Source: Candidatus Gastranaerophilales bacterium
GTDB taxonomy: Bacteria; Cyanobacteriota; Vampirovibrionia; Gastranaerophilales; Gastranaerophilaceae
Direction: 5' to 3'
NCBI GenBank assembly: GCA_905234865.1
Contig: CAJOJE010000002.1
Coordinates: 122,716-186,715, forward strand
Length of the DNA: 64,000 bases
Part shown: one piece after another, positions 8,821 through 17,586 of the stretch
Layout: every line of letters starts with the position of its first letter
Position numbering within the stretch: position 1 is the stretch's first letter
Translations under genes and position numbers: made by a program
The notes under the pieces: generated by a model
The model's input: only the letters and a program-made list of their open reading frames with translations
Databases searched by the model: none
Told to the model about the DNA's origin: nothing

Positions 8821-9383
8821 TAATTAAAATTAACCTTTACAACTTCCGCTTCACTCGGATTATCCAATTCAAACAATTCAAAATTTTCAAGATTAAAAAT
8901 TCCGACAAAAATATTGTACGGGAAAAGTTCCTTTTTCGTATTGTATTTCATAACGCAATCGTTATAAAATTGGCGGGCAAAGCTGATTTTATTTTCGGTA
9001 GAAGAAAGTTCTTCCTGAAGCGCCAAAAAGTTTTGGTTAGCTTTTAGGTCAGGGTAATTTTCTGCAACCGCAAAAAGATGATTTAAAGCTCCCGTAAGCA
9101 TATTTTCATTTTGTGCGGTTGCTTTTGCACCTTTACCTGCCTGCATTGCAAGAGTTCTTGCTTGCGTCAGTTTTTCCAAGACACCTGCTTCATGCGCCAT
9201 ATATCCCTTTGCGGTTTCGATTAAATTCGGTATTAAATCATGGCGCCTTTTAAGCTGAACTTTTATTTGGGATTGTGCATTTTTTGTTTGATTTTTTAAA
9301 GTAATCAAAGAATTATAAAGTCCGACAATAAAGGCAACTATACCGATTAAAACAGCTAATATAAAAACAGTGTTTGTGTTCAT
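8820..9383 (-). CDS. lemA: LemA family protein
   Basis: This 187-residue protein matches the LemA family in length and plan: one N-terminal membrane helix (about residues 5-25) followed by long helices. The conserved stretch RRHDLIPNLIETAKGYMAHE is present, as are ENYPDLKANQNFLALQEEL and FARQFYNDCVMKYNT. LemA proteins are anchored with most of the protein outside or in the periplasm; their biochemical role is unknown. The gene sits between a zinc-ribbon gene and the M48 protease, 14 nt after the first and overlapping the second, which indicates one operon. Confidence 0.93.
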   Translation of the reverse strand: MNTNTVFILAVLIGIVAFIVGLYNSLITLKNQTKNAQSQIKVQLKRRHDLIPNLIETAKGYMAHEAGVLEKLTQARTLAMQAGKGAKATAQNENMLTGALNHLFAVAENYPDLKANQNFLALQEELSSTENKISFARQFYNDCVMKYNTKKELFPYNIFVGIFNLENFELFELDNPSEAEVVKVNFN

Positions 9384-9397
9384 TTATTAAAATCCTT

Positions 9398-9784
9398 TCA
9401 TTTAAAAAATATTTCACCCATAAAATTTATTGAATTTTCACCTTGAGTTTTTCTTTGAGATTTATTTAAAAGCTCTGATATTTCGCCTTTATCAAACCAA
9501 ATCCCATGTTTATTTTTACATCTGTCTAAAGTAACGCCGTAAATTTGAAACTTTTCCGTTTTTTCATTACAAATCGGACATATTCTTGTTTCTTCGTTTA
9601 CGTTAATTTTCGGAACGGAATAAATATCAACGGGGGCGACATCTCTTGTCATATAAAGTTTTTGGCACAATATTTCCCATTCCCTGTGGTCAAACCAAAA
9701 CCCCTTACAAAAAGGGCACCAGTCCAACTCCAACCGGTCTCTTTCAACTACAATCATTTCTTTTTTACATTTCGGACACAGCAT
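9398..9784 (-). CDS. Double zf-TFIIB-type zinc ribbon protein
   Basis: A 128-residue protein with two copies of the zf-TFIIB-like ribbon. The first is MLCPKCKKEM...WCPFCKGFWFDHREWE and the second is CPICNEKT...DRCKNKHGIWFDKGEISE; each has four cysteine or Cys/His ligands and the family's typical G-x-W-F-D motif. I start it at 9784 rather than at the in-frame ATG 12 codons upstream, because a promoter with TTGCGC and TATAAT ends 7 nt before 9784 and the family begins with MxCPxC. It opens the operon zinc-ribbon, lemA, htpX. Function is unknown; such proteins often neighbour membrane protease genes. Confidence 0.82.
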   Translation of the reverse strand: MLCPKCKKEMIVVERDRLELDWCPFCKGFWFDHREWEILCQKLYMTRDVAPVDIYSVPKINVNEETRICPICNEKTEKFQIYGVTLDRCKNKHGIWFDKGEISELLNKSQRKTQGENSINFMGEIFFK

Positions 9785-9791
9785 AGCCAAA

Positions 9792-9820
9792 ATTATATCA
9801 TTTTTTATACGGGTGCGCAA
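9792..9820 (-). promoter_or_regulatory. Promoter of the lemA-htpX operon, predicted leaderless
   Basis: On the minus strand TTGCGC (9815-9820), an exact 17-nt spacer, then TATAAT (9792-9797), 7 nt before the ATG at 9784. No Shine-Dalgarno could fit between start site and ATG. Confidence 0.6.
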
Positions 9821-9982
9821 CTTGAAACATTTACGGAGATTTTTGTTTTTAGGGAATAAACTATACTATAAGAATGATTTTAATTTATTCAAAAAATGGT
9901 TAAATAAAAAGGCACAAAGCTGAATTATTTTTAGTTTTGTTAAAAATTTTACAAAATTCAAATTATAAGGAATAATTACAAT

Positions 9983-11092
9983 ATGAAAAATATTATCGAA
10001 CGTTACGCATTTTCCATATTTTTAGGCTTGCTCGGCGGCATAATGATTATTTATGCGGGGCTTCATTATGAATATAAATTTATAGAATTTCAAATTAAGT
10101 CGCTTATTCTTCCGGTTGATATAACCGTTACCAAGAAAAGAAGCGAACTTACAAAAGAACCCGAAAATATTCCTGAATATACTTTTGGCAATGTTTATAA
10201 AAAAATCGACTTAATCCATGAAAGCGATAACCGTGCAAAAAGAGCGTTGATTAAATTTATAAGCAAGGATAAAGATAATTTATCCGAAGCAATTCAACTC
10301 GATTCAAAATTAATTTTTGCCGCTTTTGTTGACCTTGACGATGACGGCAAAAACGAAATCATAGGCGCTATGGATTATTTGCAGCACCCTAAATTTATGG
10401 CTCACGAACTGTTTATATTAAAAAAAGGGAAGCAAGGGTATGAAAGGATTTATGCTCCCTACGTTACCCTTTTCCGTCCGATTTACGTTTTAAATTCTAA
10501 AACAAGAAGCTTCAGAGATATAGGTTTCCAAAGTTCAAGCGTATGGAAATACAGAGCCGATGTCGCAATTATGCAGGACAATATGTATGTCAGAAAAAGT
10601 CATAATGTTCTCTATTCGGGAGATGACTTGTCAGAAAACGTTAAAAATTCAATAGTTTTCGCAGGAAGAAATCGTGGAGATGAAGAAGCAAATAAAATTT
10701 TGTATAACTACATTATCTCAAACCACAAAGATGCCGAAGGCAAAATAGAAGAACGTGACATTGAAGCGTATTATACCGATATTACGGGCAATAACCGAGA
10801 TGCAATCATTGGTACCACTTATTCAAAACATTTTAACGGAAGAAGAACAAGCGCATTTTTTGTTCTTGAAAAAAGAAACGGCAAATATGTAAATGCTTTA
10901 ACCGATGTTAAAGATTTAAAACAAATGAAACATTTTGCATGGGGACATCCGATAGACATTATGAAACAAAAAGATAACGGACATTTTGAATTAAGATATT
11001 ACGAATTGCTTCCCTCCGTTCCTCTTTCGGATTCACCCGTTATACCGACAACTTTAAAATATAATAACGGAAAATATATAAGTTTAAAATAA
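9983..11092 (+). CDS. Hypothetical single-pass membrane protein with FG-GAP/EF-hand-like motif
   Basis: A 369-residue protein. One N-terminal membrane helix at about residues 10-30 anchors a long soluble domain, most likely extracytoplasmic. The motif FVDLDDDGKNEIIGAM near residues 114-130 is the D-x-D-x-D-G-x-x-E calcium loop seen in FG-GAP repeat (integrin-type) and VCBS proteins. A second, weaker one is YYTDITGNNRDAIIGTTY near 270. No other family signature is recognised. It has an AAGGAA Shine-Dalgarno and is followed by a strong terminator, so it is a single-gene unit. Role unknown. Confidence 0.65.
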   Translation: MKNIIERYAFSIFLGLLGGIMIIYAGLHYEYKFIEFQIKSLILPVDITVTKKRSELTKEPENIPEYTFGNVYKKIDLIHESDNRAKRALIKFISKDKDNLSEAIQLDSKLIFAAFVDLDDDGKNEIIGAMDYLQHPKFMAHELFILKKGKQGYERIYAPYVTLFRPIYVLNSKTRSFRDIGFQSSSVWKYRADVAIMQDNMYVRKSHNVLYSGDDLSENVKNSIVFAGRNRGDEEANKILYNYIISNHKDAEGKIEERDIEAYYTDITGNNRDAIIGTTYSKHFNGRRTSAFFVLEKRNGKYVNALTDVKDLKQMKHFAWGHPIDIMKQKDNGHFELRYYELLPSVPLSDSPVIPTTLKYNNGKYISLK

Positions 11093-11095
11093 TTT

Positions 11096-11121
11096 AAAAT
11101 CGGCTTAAATGCCGATTTTTT
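11096..11121 (+). terminator. Rho-independent terminator
   Basis: A 9-bp stem (11096-11104 with 11111-11119), 6-nt loop and a T-run. It starts 4 nt after the stop codon of the gene ending at 11092. Confidence 0.85.
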
Positions 11122-11140
11122 AGTTCAAAACGGAGAAATT

Positions 11141-12463
11141 ATGAAAATAAAACCCTTGTATCTGTCTGTATTTTTTATCGCTTTAAGCGGAGTATTATCG
11201 GGCTTTGATACGGGCGTTATATCGGGAGTGCTTTTATATATTGATTTTGAATGGACGCTTAATGAATTTATTAAAGGCACTCTTGTATCAAGCGTATTAT
11301 CGGGTGCCGCAATCGGCGCTTTATTAAACGGGAAACTTGTCGATATTTTCGGCAGGCAAAAAATGATTTTCTTCACTTCGCTTATATTTTTAGCAGGTTC
11401 AATTTTTTGCTCTATATCCCCAATTCCGTTAATCTTAATACTTTCAAGGTTTATTATAGGTTTTGCGATTGGAATTATAACATTTTGCGCCCCTTTATAC
11501 TTATCGGAAATTTCTCCTCCTAAAATAAGAGGGGCTTTGGTTTCGTTATTTCAGCTTGCAATAACTTTCGGAATTTTAATTTCTTATCTTTCAAATGCCG
11601 TATTTGCAAAATTATACCCCAATTGGCGTTTAATGCTTTTTACGGGAGTTATTCCCGCAATAATCTTAGCAATCGGGGTGTATTTTCTCCCCGATACCCC
11701 AAGGTGGTATGTTTTAAAGGGAAAAATCGACAAAGCAAAAGAAACGATTAATAAGTTCATGCCTGATATTAACTCTGATATTGAAATAGAAAAAATAAAA
11801 TCGGTATCATATAAAAAAGACAAAAAAATAAAATTTGAAAAAAAATTGTTATTTCCTCTCATAATAGGCGTTGGCGGAATGTTTATCCAGCAATTTACGG
11901 GAATTAACACAATTATTTATTATGCGCCCGTTATATTAAAATCGGCAGGTTTTAGCGACAATTTAGGCGCAATTTGTGCAACGGGGGGAATAGGGATTGT
12001 TAATTTTTTAATGACTTTTGTTGCAATATTTTATTCGGATAAAATCGGAAGAAAACCGTTGCTTTATATCGGATTATCAGGCATGGGGTTTTGTCTTTTT
12101 ATGCTTTCTTTAAGTTTTAATCTTGCATTTAATGCAAAATACTTTGCGTTTGTTTCTTCAATTTTTTATATCATGTTTTTTGCAATTTCATTAGGACCCG
12201 TTATGATTTTGCTTGTATCGGAAATTTTCCCCCTAAAGACAAGAGGGGTTATGATGAGTATTTGCATGGGATGTAATTTTATTTTTAATTTTATTATTTC
12301 TTTATTGTTTTTACCTGCTCTCAAAGTTTTTGGCGAATTTAACATATTTATGTTCTTTTCCGTTATTTCATTTTTGAGTATAATTTTTGTAAGATTTGTA
12401 ATTCCTGAAACAAAGGGAGAAACTTTAGAAAACATAGAAAGAAATCAATTAAAAAATGTTTAA
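11141..12463 (+). CDS. Sugar porter family MFS transporter
   Basis: A 440-residue, 12-helix major facilitator of the sugar porter branch (XylE/GalP/AraE type). Family motifs present are GFDTGVISGVL in helix 1, GRQKM and GRKPLL in the two cytoplasmic 2-3 and 8-9 loops, PDTPRWYVLKGK after helix 6, QQFTGINTIIYYAP in helix 7, and PETKGETLE at the C-terminus. It should import a monosaccharide with protons at the inner membrane; the sugar cannot be read from the sequence. CGGAG lies 8 nt before the ATG. The last 8 nt overlap the start of the DUF475 gene, so the two are co-translated. Confidence 0.93.
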   Translation: MKIKPLYLSVFFIALSGVLSGFDTGVISGVLLYIDFEWTLNEFIKGTLVSSVLSGAAIGALLNGKLVDIFGRQKMIFFTSLIFLAGSIFCSISPIPLILILSRFIIGFAIGIITFCAPLYLSEISPPKIRGALVSLFQLAITFGILISYLSNAVFAKLYPNWRLMLFTGVIPAIILAIGVYFLPDTPRWYVLKGKIDKAKETINKFMPDINSDIEIEKIKSVSYKKDKKIKFEKKLLFPLIIGVGGMFIQQFTGINTIIYYAPVILKSAGFSDNLGAICATGGIGIVNFLMTFVAIFYSDKIGRKPLLYIGLSGMGFCLFMLSLSFNLAFNAKYFAFVSSIFYIMFFAISLGPVMILLVSEIFPLKTRGVMMSICMGCNFIFNFIISLLFLPALKVFGEFNIFMFFSVISFLSIIFVRFVIPETKGETLENIERNQLKNV

Positions 12464-13502
12464 ACACTTTAAAGAATCAATTTTTGTAACAATACTCGGA
12501 GTAATTCTGGCATGGCTTTGGGCAGGGCATATTACACCCTCCGGTGAGCTTAAAACTCTTTTTATCGTATTTTTTCTAAGCGTTTTGGAAGTTACTTTAT
12601 CTTTTGATAATGCGGTTGTAAATGCCGCTGTTTTAGACAAAATGACCCCGAAATGGCAGCACAGGTTTTTAACATGGGGTATTTTGGTTGCGGTTTTCGG
12701 AATAAGATTTTTACTTCCCGTTCTTATGGTTTCCGTTTTTTCGAATAATTCCATATTAAATACGATAAATATGGCTTTTGAAGATGTAAGTCAATATACA
12801 AAATATCTTCAAGACGCTCACCTTCCTCTTGTTTCTTTCGGCGGAAGTTTCTTATTTATGGTGGGATTATCTTATTTTATAGGCAAAGATAACGAATACC
12901 AATGGATTAAACCCGTTGAAAAACTACTGTCAAACATAAAAATAAAATTTGCAACACCGTTTATTGCGCTCCTTGTTATTTTTACCATAGGATGTTTTAT
13001 TCCGACCGAATTTAAACTTACATATTCAATTGCTTCAATATCGGGCATTTTGATTTTTGAAATAATTCGTTTTTTATCGGAAAAAATGGAAAACGCACAA
13101 AAGGCAAAAATGGTACAAAACGGTGCAACGGGCGGTTTTATGATGTTTATGTATTTAGAAACGCTTGACGCTTCATTCAGTCTTGACGGGGTTTTAGGAA
13201 GTTTTGCAATAAGCAAAGATATCGTTATTATTACGATAGGTCTTGCAATCGGCGCTATGTTCGTAAGAAGCCTTACTCTCCTTTTGGTTGAAAAGAAAAC
13301 CCTGCAAGAGTACGTTTATCTTGTATCCGGAGCGCACTTTGCAATAAGCGCTTTGAGCATTATCATGTTTATTTCGATTTTCGTTGAAGTAAATGAAATC
13401 GTAACGGGTATTTCGGGGCTTGTTTTTGTCGGCACCTCGTTTATTTCTTCTTTAATCGAAAACAAAAAGAACCCGAAAAGGCACATTAAACAAATTGATT
13501 AA
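12456..13502 (+). CDS. DUF475 family membrane protein (TerC-like)
   Basis: A 348-residue polytopic membrane protein of the DUF475 family, related to the TerC superfamily of metal-ion or tellurite-resistance membrane proteins. The signature LSFDNAVVNAAVLDKM lies in the second helix (residues 48-63), and the mirror motif LDASFSLDGVLGSFAIS near residue 235 shows the twofold internal repeat typical of the family. Acidic residues within helices suggest cation transport, possibly manganese, but this is inference. It overlaps the sugar porter gene by 8 nt and ends 4 nt inside the 3' end of the convergent gene. Confidence 0.85.
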   Translation: MFKHFKESIFVTILGVILAWLWAGHITPSGELKTLFIVFFLSVLEVTLSFDNAVVNAAVLDKMTPKWQHRFLTWGILVAVFGIRFLLPVLMVSVFSNNSILNTINMAFEDVSQYTKYLQDAHLPLVSFGGSFLFMVGLSYFIGKDNEYQWIKPVEKLLSNIKIKFATPFIALLVIFTIGCFIPTEFKLTYSIASISGILIFEIIRFLSEKMENAQKAKMVQNGATGGFMMFMYLETLDASFSLDGVLGSFAISKDIVIITIGLAIGAMFVRSLTLLLVEKKTLQEYVYLVSGAHFAISALSIIMFISIFVEVNEIVTGISGLVFVGTSFISSLIENKKNPKRHIKQID

Positions 13503-14356
13503 GTTTCGGAAGAAGCGGAAATTTTATCGTTTAATTTGTCCATGGTGTGTCCGTTTATTTCACCTCCGATTAACATGATGATAGAGGTGTAATAAAGCCA
13601 TACCATTAAAATGGCAAACGCACCCAAGGTTCCGTATACTTTATTATATGTGCCCAATTTTGTTATATACAAAGAAAACAACCAAGACCCCAATAACCAA
13701 AATATGCAGAAAAATAAAGACCCCGGAACGACGCTTCTTTTAAGAGAATATTGTTTAGCGGGAAGCACATAATAATTAATTGCGGCAAGTAAAAACAACA
13801 TCAAAAATGAAACGGGCCACCTTGTAATTAAAAGAATTTGAGCAATGTTTTCGGGTAATTTTATATAGAATTTCAAAAAACTGATAATAATATTACCGAA
13901 AATAATTAAATTCACCGCTATAAAAAGCAAAAATGCGTTTAATATTACCATTGCGGCAGCCAAAAGACGGGTATGAACGAAAGGACGATTTTCTTTAATT
14001 CTGTTGGAGCGGTTCAATCCTTTAATAATTACGGCAACCGCATTGTGCGCAAGATATAATGTTACTATAAAACCTATTATTGCGATAATTCCGCCGCTTT
14101 GAAACAACGTAACTTCATCCAACACCATTTGAATAAGTTCGATTACTTTATGAGGAGCAACGGCAGAAAGCGCATAAATTACTTTTGTAACAAATGCTTT
14201 TTTCCCGAACCACCCGAAAACCGCCGTTAAAAACAACATAAAAGGAAAAACTCCCAAAGCGAGCATATAAGCCATCTCGCATGCAGCATTCCCGAAATCT
14301 TCACTGATAATTGTATTTATTAAAGTGGTCAGATATTCTTTTAATATTTTAAACAT
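13499..14356 (-). CDS. YihY/BrkB family inner membrane protein
   Basis: A 285-residue protein matching the YihY/virulence factor BrkB family in length and topology: six hydrophobic segments, an N-terminal AYMLALGVFPFMLFLTAVFG stretch, and the characteristic GTLGAFAILMVWLYYTSIIMLIGGEIN near the C-terminus. Once proposed to be RNase BN, the family is now regarded as transporters or envelope proteins of unknown substrate. Its start overlaps the nrnA stop by 16 nt, indicating translational coupling. Confidence 0.9.
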   Translation of the reverse strand: MFKILKEYLTTLINTIISEDFGNAACEMAYMLALGVFPFMLFLTAVFGWFGKKAFVTKVIYALSAVAPHKVIELIQMVLDEVTLFQSGGIIAIIGFIVTLYLAHNAVAVIIKGLNRSNRIKENRPFVHTRLLAAAMVILNAFLLFIAVNLIIFGNIIISFLKFYIKLPENIAQILLITRWPVSFLMLFLLAAINYYVLPAKQYSLKRSVVPGSLFFCIFWLLGSWLFSLYITKLGTYNKVYGTLGAFAILMVWLYYTSIIMLIGGEINGHTMDKLNDKISASSET

Positions 14357-15294
14357 TTGTATAATTCATCCAAAATGAGCTCAATGGCTTCTTTTGCAGG
14401 CTTTTTAACGGTACAGCCCGCAGCAAATTTATGTCCTCCGCCGGAAAATTTTTCAACAACGGGAGTAAGGTCGATTGTTTTGCTTCTTAAACTTACTTTT
14501 GTCGTTTTATTTGAAGTTTCCTTCAAAACAATTGAAACATCAACCGAAGAAATTGACCTTAATATTTCCGCTATGCCTTCCGTGTGCTCATTACCGACAT
14601 TATATTTATCGAGAATTTCTTTATCGATTATTGCATACACAACTTTATCGTCCATTTGATATTTGGCATTTAAAATAACATCCGATTGAAACGTTATCAT
14701 TTTTTTCGGTTTATTGTCATAACATTTTCTTGCAATGTCCGAAATATCAATTCCCGTTTCCGTTAATTTTGAAACGGCAAAAAACGTATCTTTTGTCGTA
14801 GCTTCATATTTAAAACAACCCGTATCGGTTAAAATTGCAACGTACAGAGCTTCTGCCATATTTTTCGTAATCGGGATATTATTTTCCGTAAAGAAATCGA
14901 ATAGAACCTCGCCACAGCTTGAATAACCGCCTTTTATAAGATTTAACTTCGCATACCCTTTATTTGTTTTATGATGGTCAATATTTATCGTAACGGGCGC
15001 TTTATCAAAAATTTCTCTTGCACTGTCAACTATTCTGTCTTTTGAAGCAACGTCAAGCGCAATGACAAGGTCGTAATCAGCTTTTACGGTATCTAAAAAT
15101 TCGGCATTTTCAAGCTGAGGTAAAAATTTATAATTATAAGGAACTCCCGTATCTTTTTTTGTCTGTACGAGAATATCCGCTTTTTCTCCTATATATTCTT
15201 TCATGGCACATGCCGAACCCAAAGTATCGCCGTCGGGATTAACATGGGTCAAAAGGAGTATTTTTTTTGAGTTGGATATTGTATCTAAAATCAT
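14341..15294 (-). CDS. nrnA: DHH-family nanoRNase / pAp phosphatase
   Basis: This 317-residue DHH-DHHA1 phosphoesterase matches NrnA. Motifs in order are THVNPDGDTLGSA near residue 16 (metal-binding D-x-D), ALDVASKDR near 79, NIDHHKTN near 104 (the DHH signature), and the DHHA1 glycine motif GGGHKFAAGC near 285. NrnA degrades 2-5 nt RNA fragments and dephosphorylates 3'-phosphoadenosine 5'-phosphate with Mn2+. A GATAAT box lies 7 nt upstream of the ATG, so the mRNA is probably leaderless. The YihY gene follows with overlap. Confidence 0.92.
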   Translation of the reverse strand: MILDTISNSKKILLLTHVNPDGDTLGSACAMKEYIGEKADILVQTKKDTGVPYNYKFLPQLENAEFLDTVKADYDLVIALDVASKDRIVDSAREIFDKAPVTINIDHHKTNKGYAKLNLIKGGYSSCGEVLFDFFTENNIPITKNMAEALYVAILTDTGCFKYEATTKDTFFAVSKLTETGIDISDIARKCYDNKPKKMITFQSDVILNAKYQMDDKVVYAIIDKEILDKYNVGNEHTEGIAEILRSISSVDVSIVLKETSNKTTKVSLRSKTIDLTPVVEKFSGGGHKFAAGCTVKKPAKEAIELILDELYKCLKY

Positions 15295-15301
15295 ATCTGT
15301 T

Positions 15302-15307
15302 ATTATC
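15302..15307 (-). promoter_or_regulatory. -10 box of nrnA, predicted leaderless
   Basis: GATAAT on the minus strand, 7 nt before the nrnA ATG. A TAGACA-like element lies 18 nt further upstream. The opposite strand carries the Tad operon promoter: TTTATT, 17 nt, TACAAT about 40 nt before cpaB. Confidence 0.45.
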
Positions 15308-15422
15308 TCATAAGAGGTATTGATTTGTCTAATACAAACGGACTAATTACTTTATTTGTTAAGAAAAATATAGTACAATACGTTATGTAAGTCATAAAAA
15401 CACAAGTGAATGGATTAAGATA

Positions 15423-16253
15423 ATGAGTTTAATGAATAACAGAAAGTCTTTAATATATTCAGGTATAGCAGGAGTGGCTGTTTTCGTTATTTTTTTCCTT
15501 ATTGCTTTTGGTCCTTCTTCCAACAACAATAATAATCAAACGGTAACAGGATATGATTTTGTAATTACAAAAAAAACAATCAAAAAAGATGCGGTTATTG
15601 CGGAAGATGACGTTACAACGAAGCATTTTGCAATCAAAATAGACAATGCCGTAACGGCAACCGCAGATGTAGTCGGAAAAAAAGCAAATAAAGATATAGA
15701 AGCCGATAAACCCGTATTAAAAGCATTTTTAAAAGAAACAAAAACAGGTTCAAAAGACGAAGTAAAAGTTAAAGAACCCAAAAAAGGATACAGAGCGGTT
15801 CCCGTATTAATTAAAAAGTCGGCAATTCCGCCTTTTGTTTCAACAAGCGGAAAATATGACCTTCTTACAAAAGAAAATAATATGAAAATCGAGAATTTAA
15901 CGATTTTAAATATGCTGGACCCTGAGGATAAATCGACAAAACTTCTTCTTTTGGAAATAAAAGATTCCGATGTACCGTCTTTTGTAAAACATCAGGTTAA
16001 AACAAAAGGTTTTGTTTTCATACATAAAAATAAGTCGGAATACGGAGATTATCGTTTTATTGCAGACGATAGAATTACACCGGGTTCATCAGGCAAAACA
16101 TACGCTCCGTCAGGCTCTTTGCCCCCGATTGATAAAATTCCCCAAATTGACGATATAGGACAAATAGGGGATTTAAACCAAAATTACGGCACAACGGGCG
16201 GAAAAGAGGTAGAATTAGTAATAGGAAGTAAAAAATCCAAAGTACGGTTTTAA
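15423..16253 (+). CDS. cpaB: Flp/Tad pilus assembly protein CpaB (RcpC)
   Basis: First gene of the Tad block. The 276-residue protein has one N-terminal membrane helix (about residues 11-30), then an SAF-type domain in which VITKKTIKKDAVIAEDDVTTKHFAI marks the start, as in CpaB/RcpC. The Tad_RcpC-like half follows (YRAVPVLIKKSAIPPFVSTSGKYDLL). The C-terminus is Pro/Gly-rich. CpaB works in the periplasm with the CpaC secretin. The Shine-Dalgarno is weak. cpaC follows after 4 nt. Confidence 0.85.
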   Translation: MSLMNNRKSLIYSGIAGVAVFVIFFLIAFGPSSNNNNNQTVTGYDFVITKKTIKKDAVIAEDDVTTKHFAIKIDNAVTATADVVGKKANKDIEADKPVLKAFLKETKTGSKDEVKVKEPKKGYRAVPVLIKKSAIPPFVSTSGKYDLLTKENNMKIENLTILNMLDPEDKSTKLLLLEIKDSDVPSFVKHQVKTKGFVFIHKNKSEYGDYRFIADDRITPGSSGKTYAPSGSLPPIDKIPQIDDIGQIGDLNQNYGTTGGKEVELVIGSKKSKVRF

Positions 16254-16257
16254 TAAT

Positions 16258-17586
16258 ATGAAAAGTAAGTTTCAAATAATTTTATTAATATTAACGTTTA
16301 TATCCCTCGCACAAATTGCAAGTGCAAATTTTAGGGATATCGACTCACCCGATTTTGGCGATGACTACGTTGCTTCAAATATGAATTATGCTGCAAGAAC
16401 AATGCAGGCTCCCGCTTTTGAAACTTTAAATTTAACCCATGACAACAATAAAAAGATATATTCGGTTGTTGAAAAATCTCAAATCTTAAATTTTGAAACT
16501 CCGATTTCAAGAGTTTCCATGACAAACGATTCTTTTGCGGATATTGTTGTTTTAAGCCCGAAACAGCTTATGATTAACGGGAAAAAACCGGGAAGCACAA
16601 GCGTTCTTTTTTGGTCAAACAATAACCCGAATCCCACAATATACAACCTCGTAGTACAACAAAACGCAGAGCCCTTTATTCAAGCGCTTGAACACATAAC
16701 GCCGAATGAAAATATTTCCGTTATGTTCAATGATGAAGGCGCTGTTTTAACAGGAAAAATAAGTTCAACCTCGGTCAGAAAAAAGATTTTGGATTTAGCA
16801 AAAGCATACCAAATTCATATAACCGATATAACCGAAAGTCCTGCAAAACAAGTACTTTTAGAGGTTAAAGTTACCGAAGCGTCAAAAAATTTCACAAGAG
16901 ATATAGGCGTAAATCTTATAGGCGGTTCAAATATTCTCCCTCAAAATTATGCAAGCAGAGGATATGCGGACAATCTGCTTAAAAAGTCATATTACGGCGC
17001 AACGGGAGATAACGGACTTTTATTGGGATATTTTAAACCCGGAAAATTAGGGGTTGATATTCAAGCATCGGAAGCAAAAGGTGATATCAAAATTTTGGCA
17101 GAGCCCAGATTACTTGCGGTAAACGGCGAAGAAGGAAGTTTCTCGGTCGGCAATCAGGTTCCAATCCCATCAAGCGTCGGAAATTACGGAAATATTTCAT
17201 ATACTTATAAAGATACGGGCGTAATTTTAAAATTTACTCCGACAATTATGGAAGAATCGGGACGTATAAGGTTGAAATTAAACCCTGAAGTATCCGAGGT
17301 CGATAATTCCGTAACGGTTACATCTTCACTCGGCACTGCGGTATACGGCTTTAAAACAAGAAAAGTCGAAACAACGGTTGAACTTATGGACGGTGAAACC
17401 TTAATTATAGCAGGATTAACCTCAAATACATCATCCAAAAGCAAAAACCAAGTGCCTCTTTTTGGCAACATACCGATTTTGGGAGCATTCTTCTCAACCA
17501 CAAACGAGAAGAAAGACAATAACGAACTTGTTATCTTTATAACTCCCAAAATAGTTGACAATTCGGTTAGTATGGACACTCTTTAA
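16258..17586 (+). CDS. cpaC: Tad pilus outer-membrane secretin CpaC (RcpA)
   Basis: A 442-residue secretin, the outer-membrane pore for the Flp pilus. A signal peptide (about residues 1-24, ending ASA) is followed by a pilus/BON-type N domain with PKQLMINGKKPGSTSVLFW, then the secretin domain with VLLEVKVTEASKNFTRDIGVNL, a VPIPSS lip motif, and the C-terminal signature VELMDGETLIIAGLTSN...KNQVPLFGNIPILGAFF. Its presence implies an outer membrane. The stop codon overlaps the tadZ start by one base. Confidence 0.93.
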   Translation: MKSKFQIILLILTFISLAQIASANFRDIDSPDFGDDYVASNMNYAARTMQAPAFETLNLTHDNNKKIYSVVEKSQILNFETPISRVSMTNDSFADIVVLSPKQLMINGKKPGSTSVLFWSNNNPNPTIYNLVVQQNAEPFIQALEHITPNENISVMFNDEGAVLTGKISSTSVRKKILDLAKAYQIHITDITESPAKQVLLEVKVTEASKNFTRDIGVNLIGGSNILPQNYASRGYADNLLKKSYYGATGDNGLLLGYFKPGKLGVDIQASEAKGDIKILAEPRLLAVNGEEGSFSVGNQVPIPSSVGNYGNISYTYKDTGVILKFTPTIMEESGRIRLKLNPEVSEVDNSVTVTSSLGTAVYGFKTRKVETTVELMDGETLIIAGLTSNTSSKSKNQVPLFGNIPILGAFFSTTNEKKDNNELVIFITPKIVDNSVSMDTL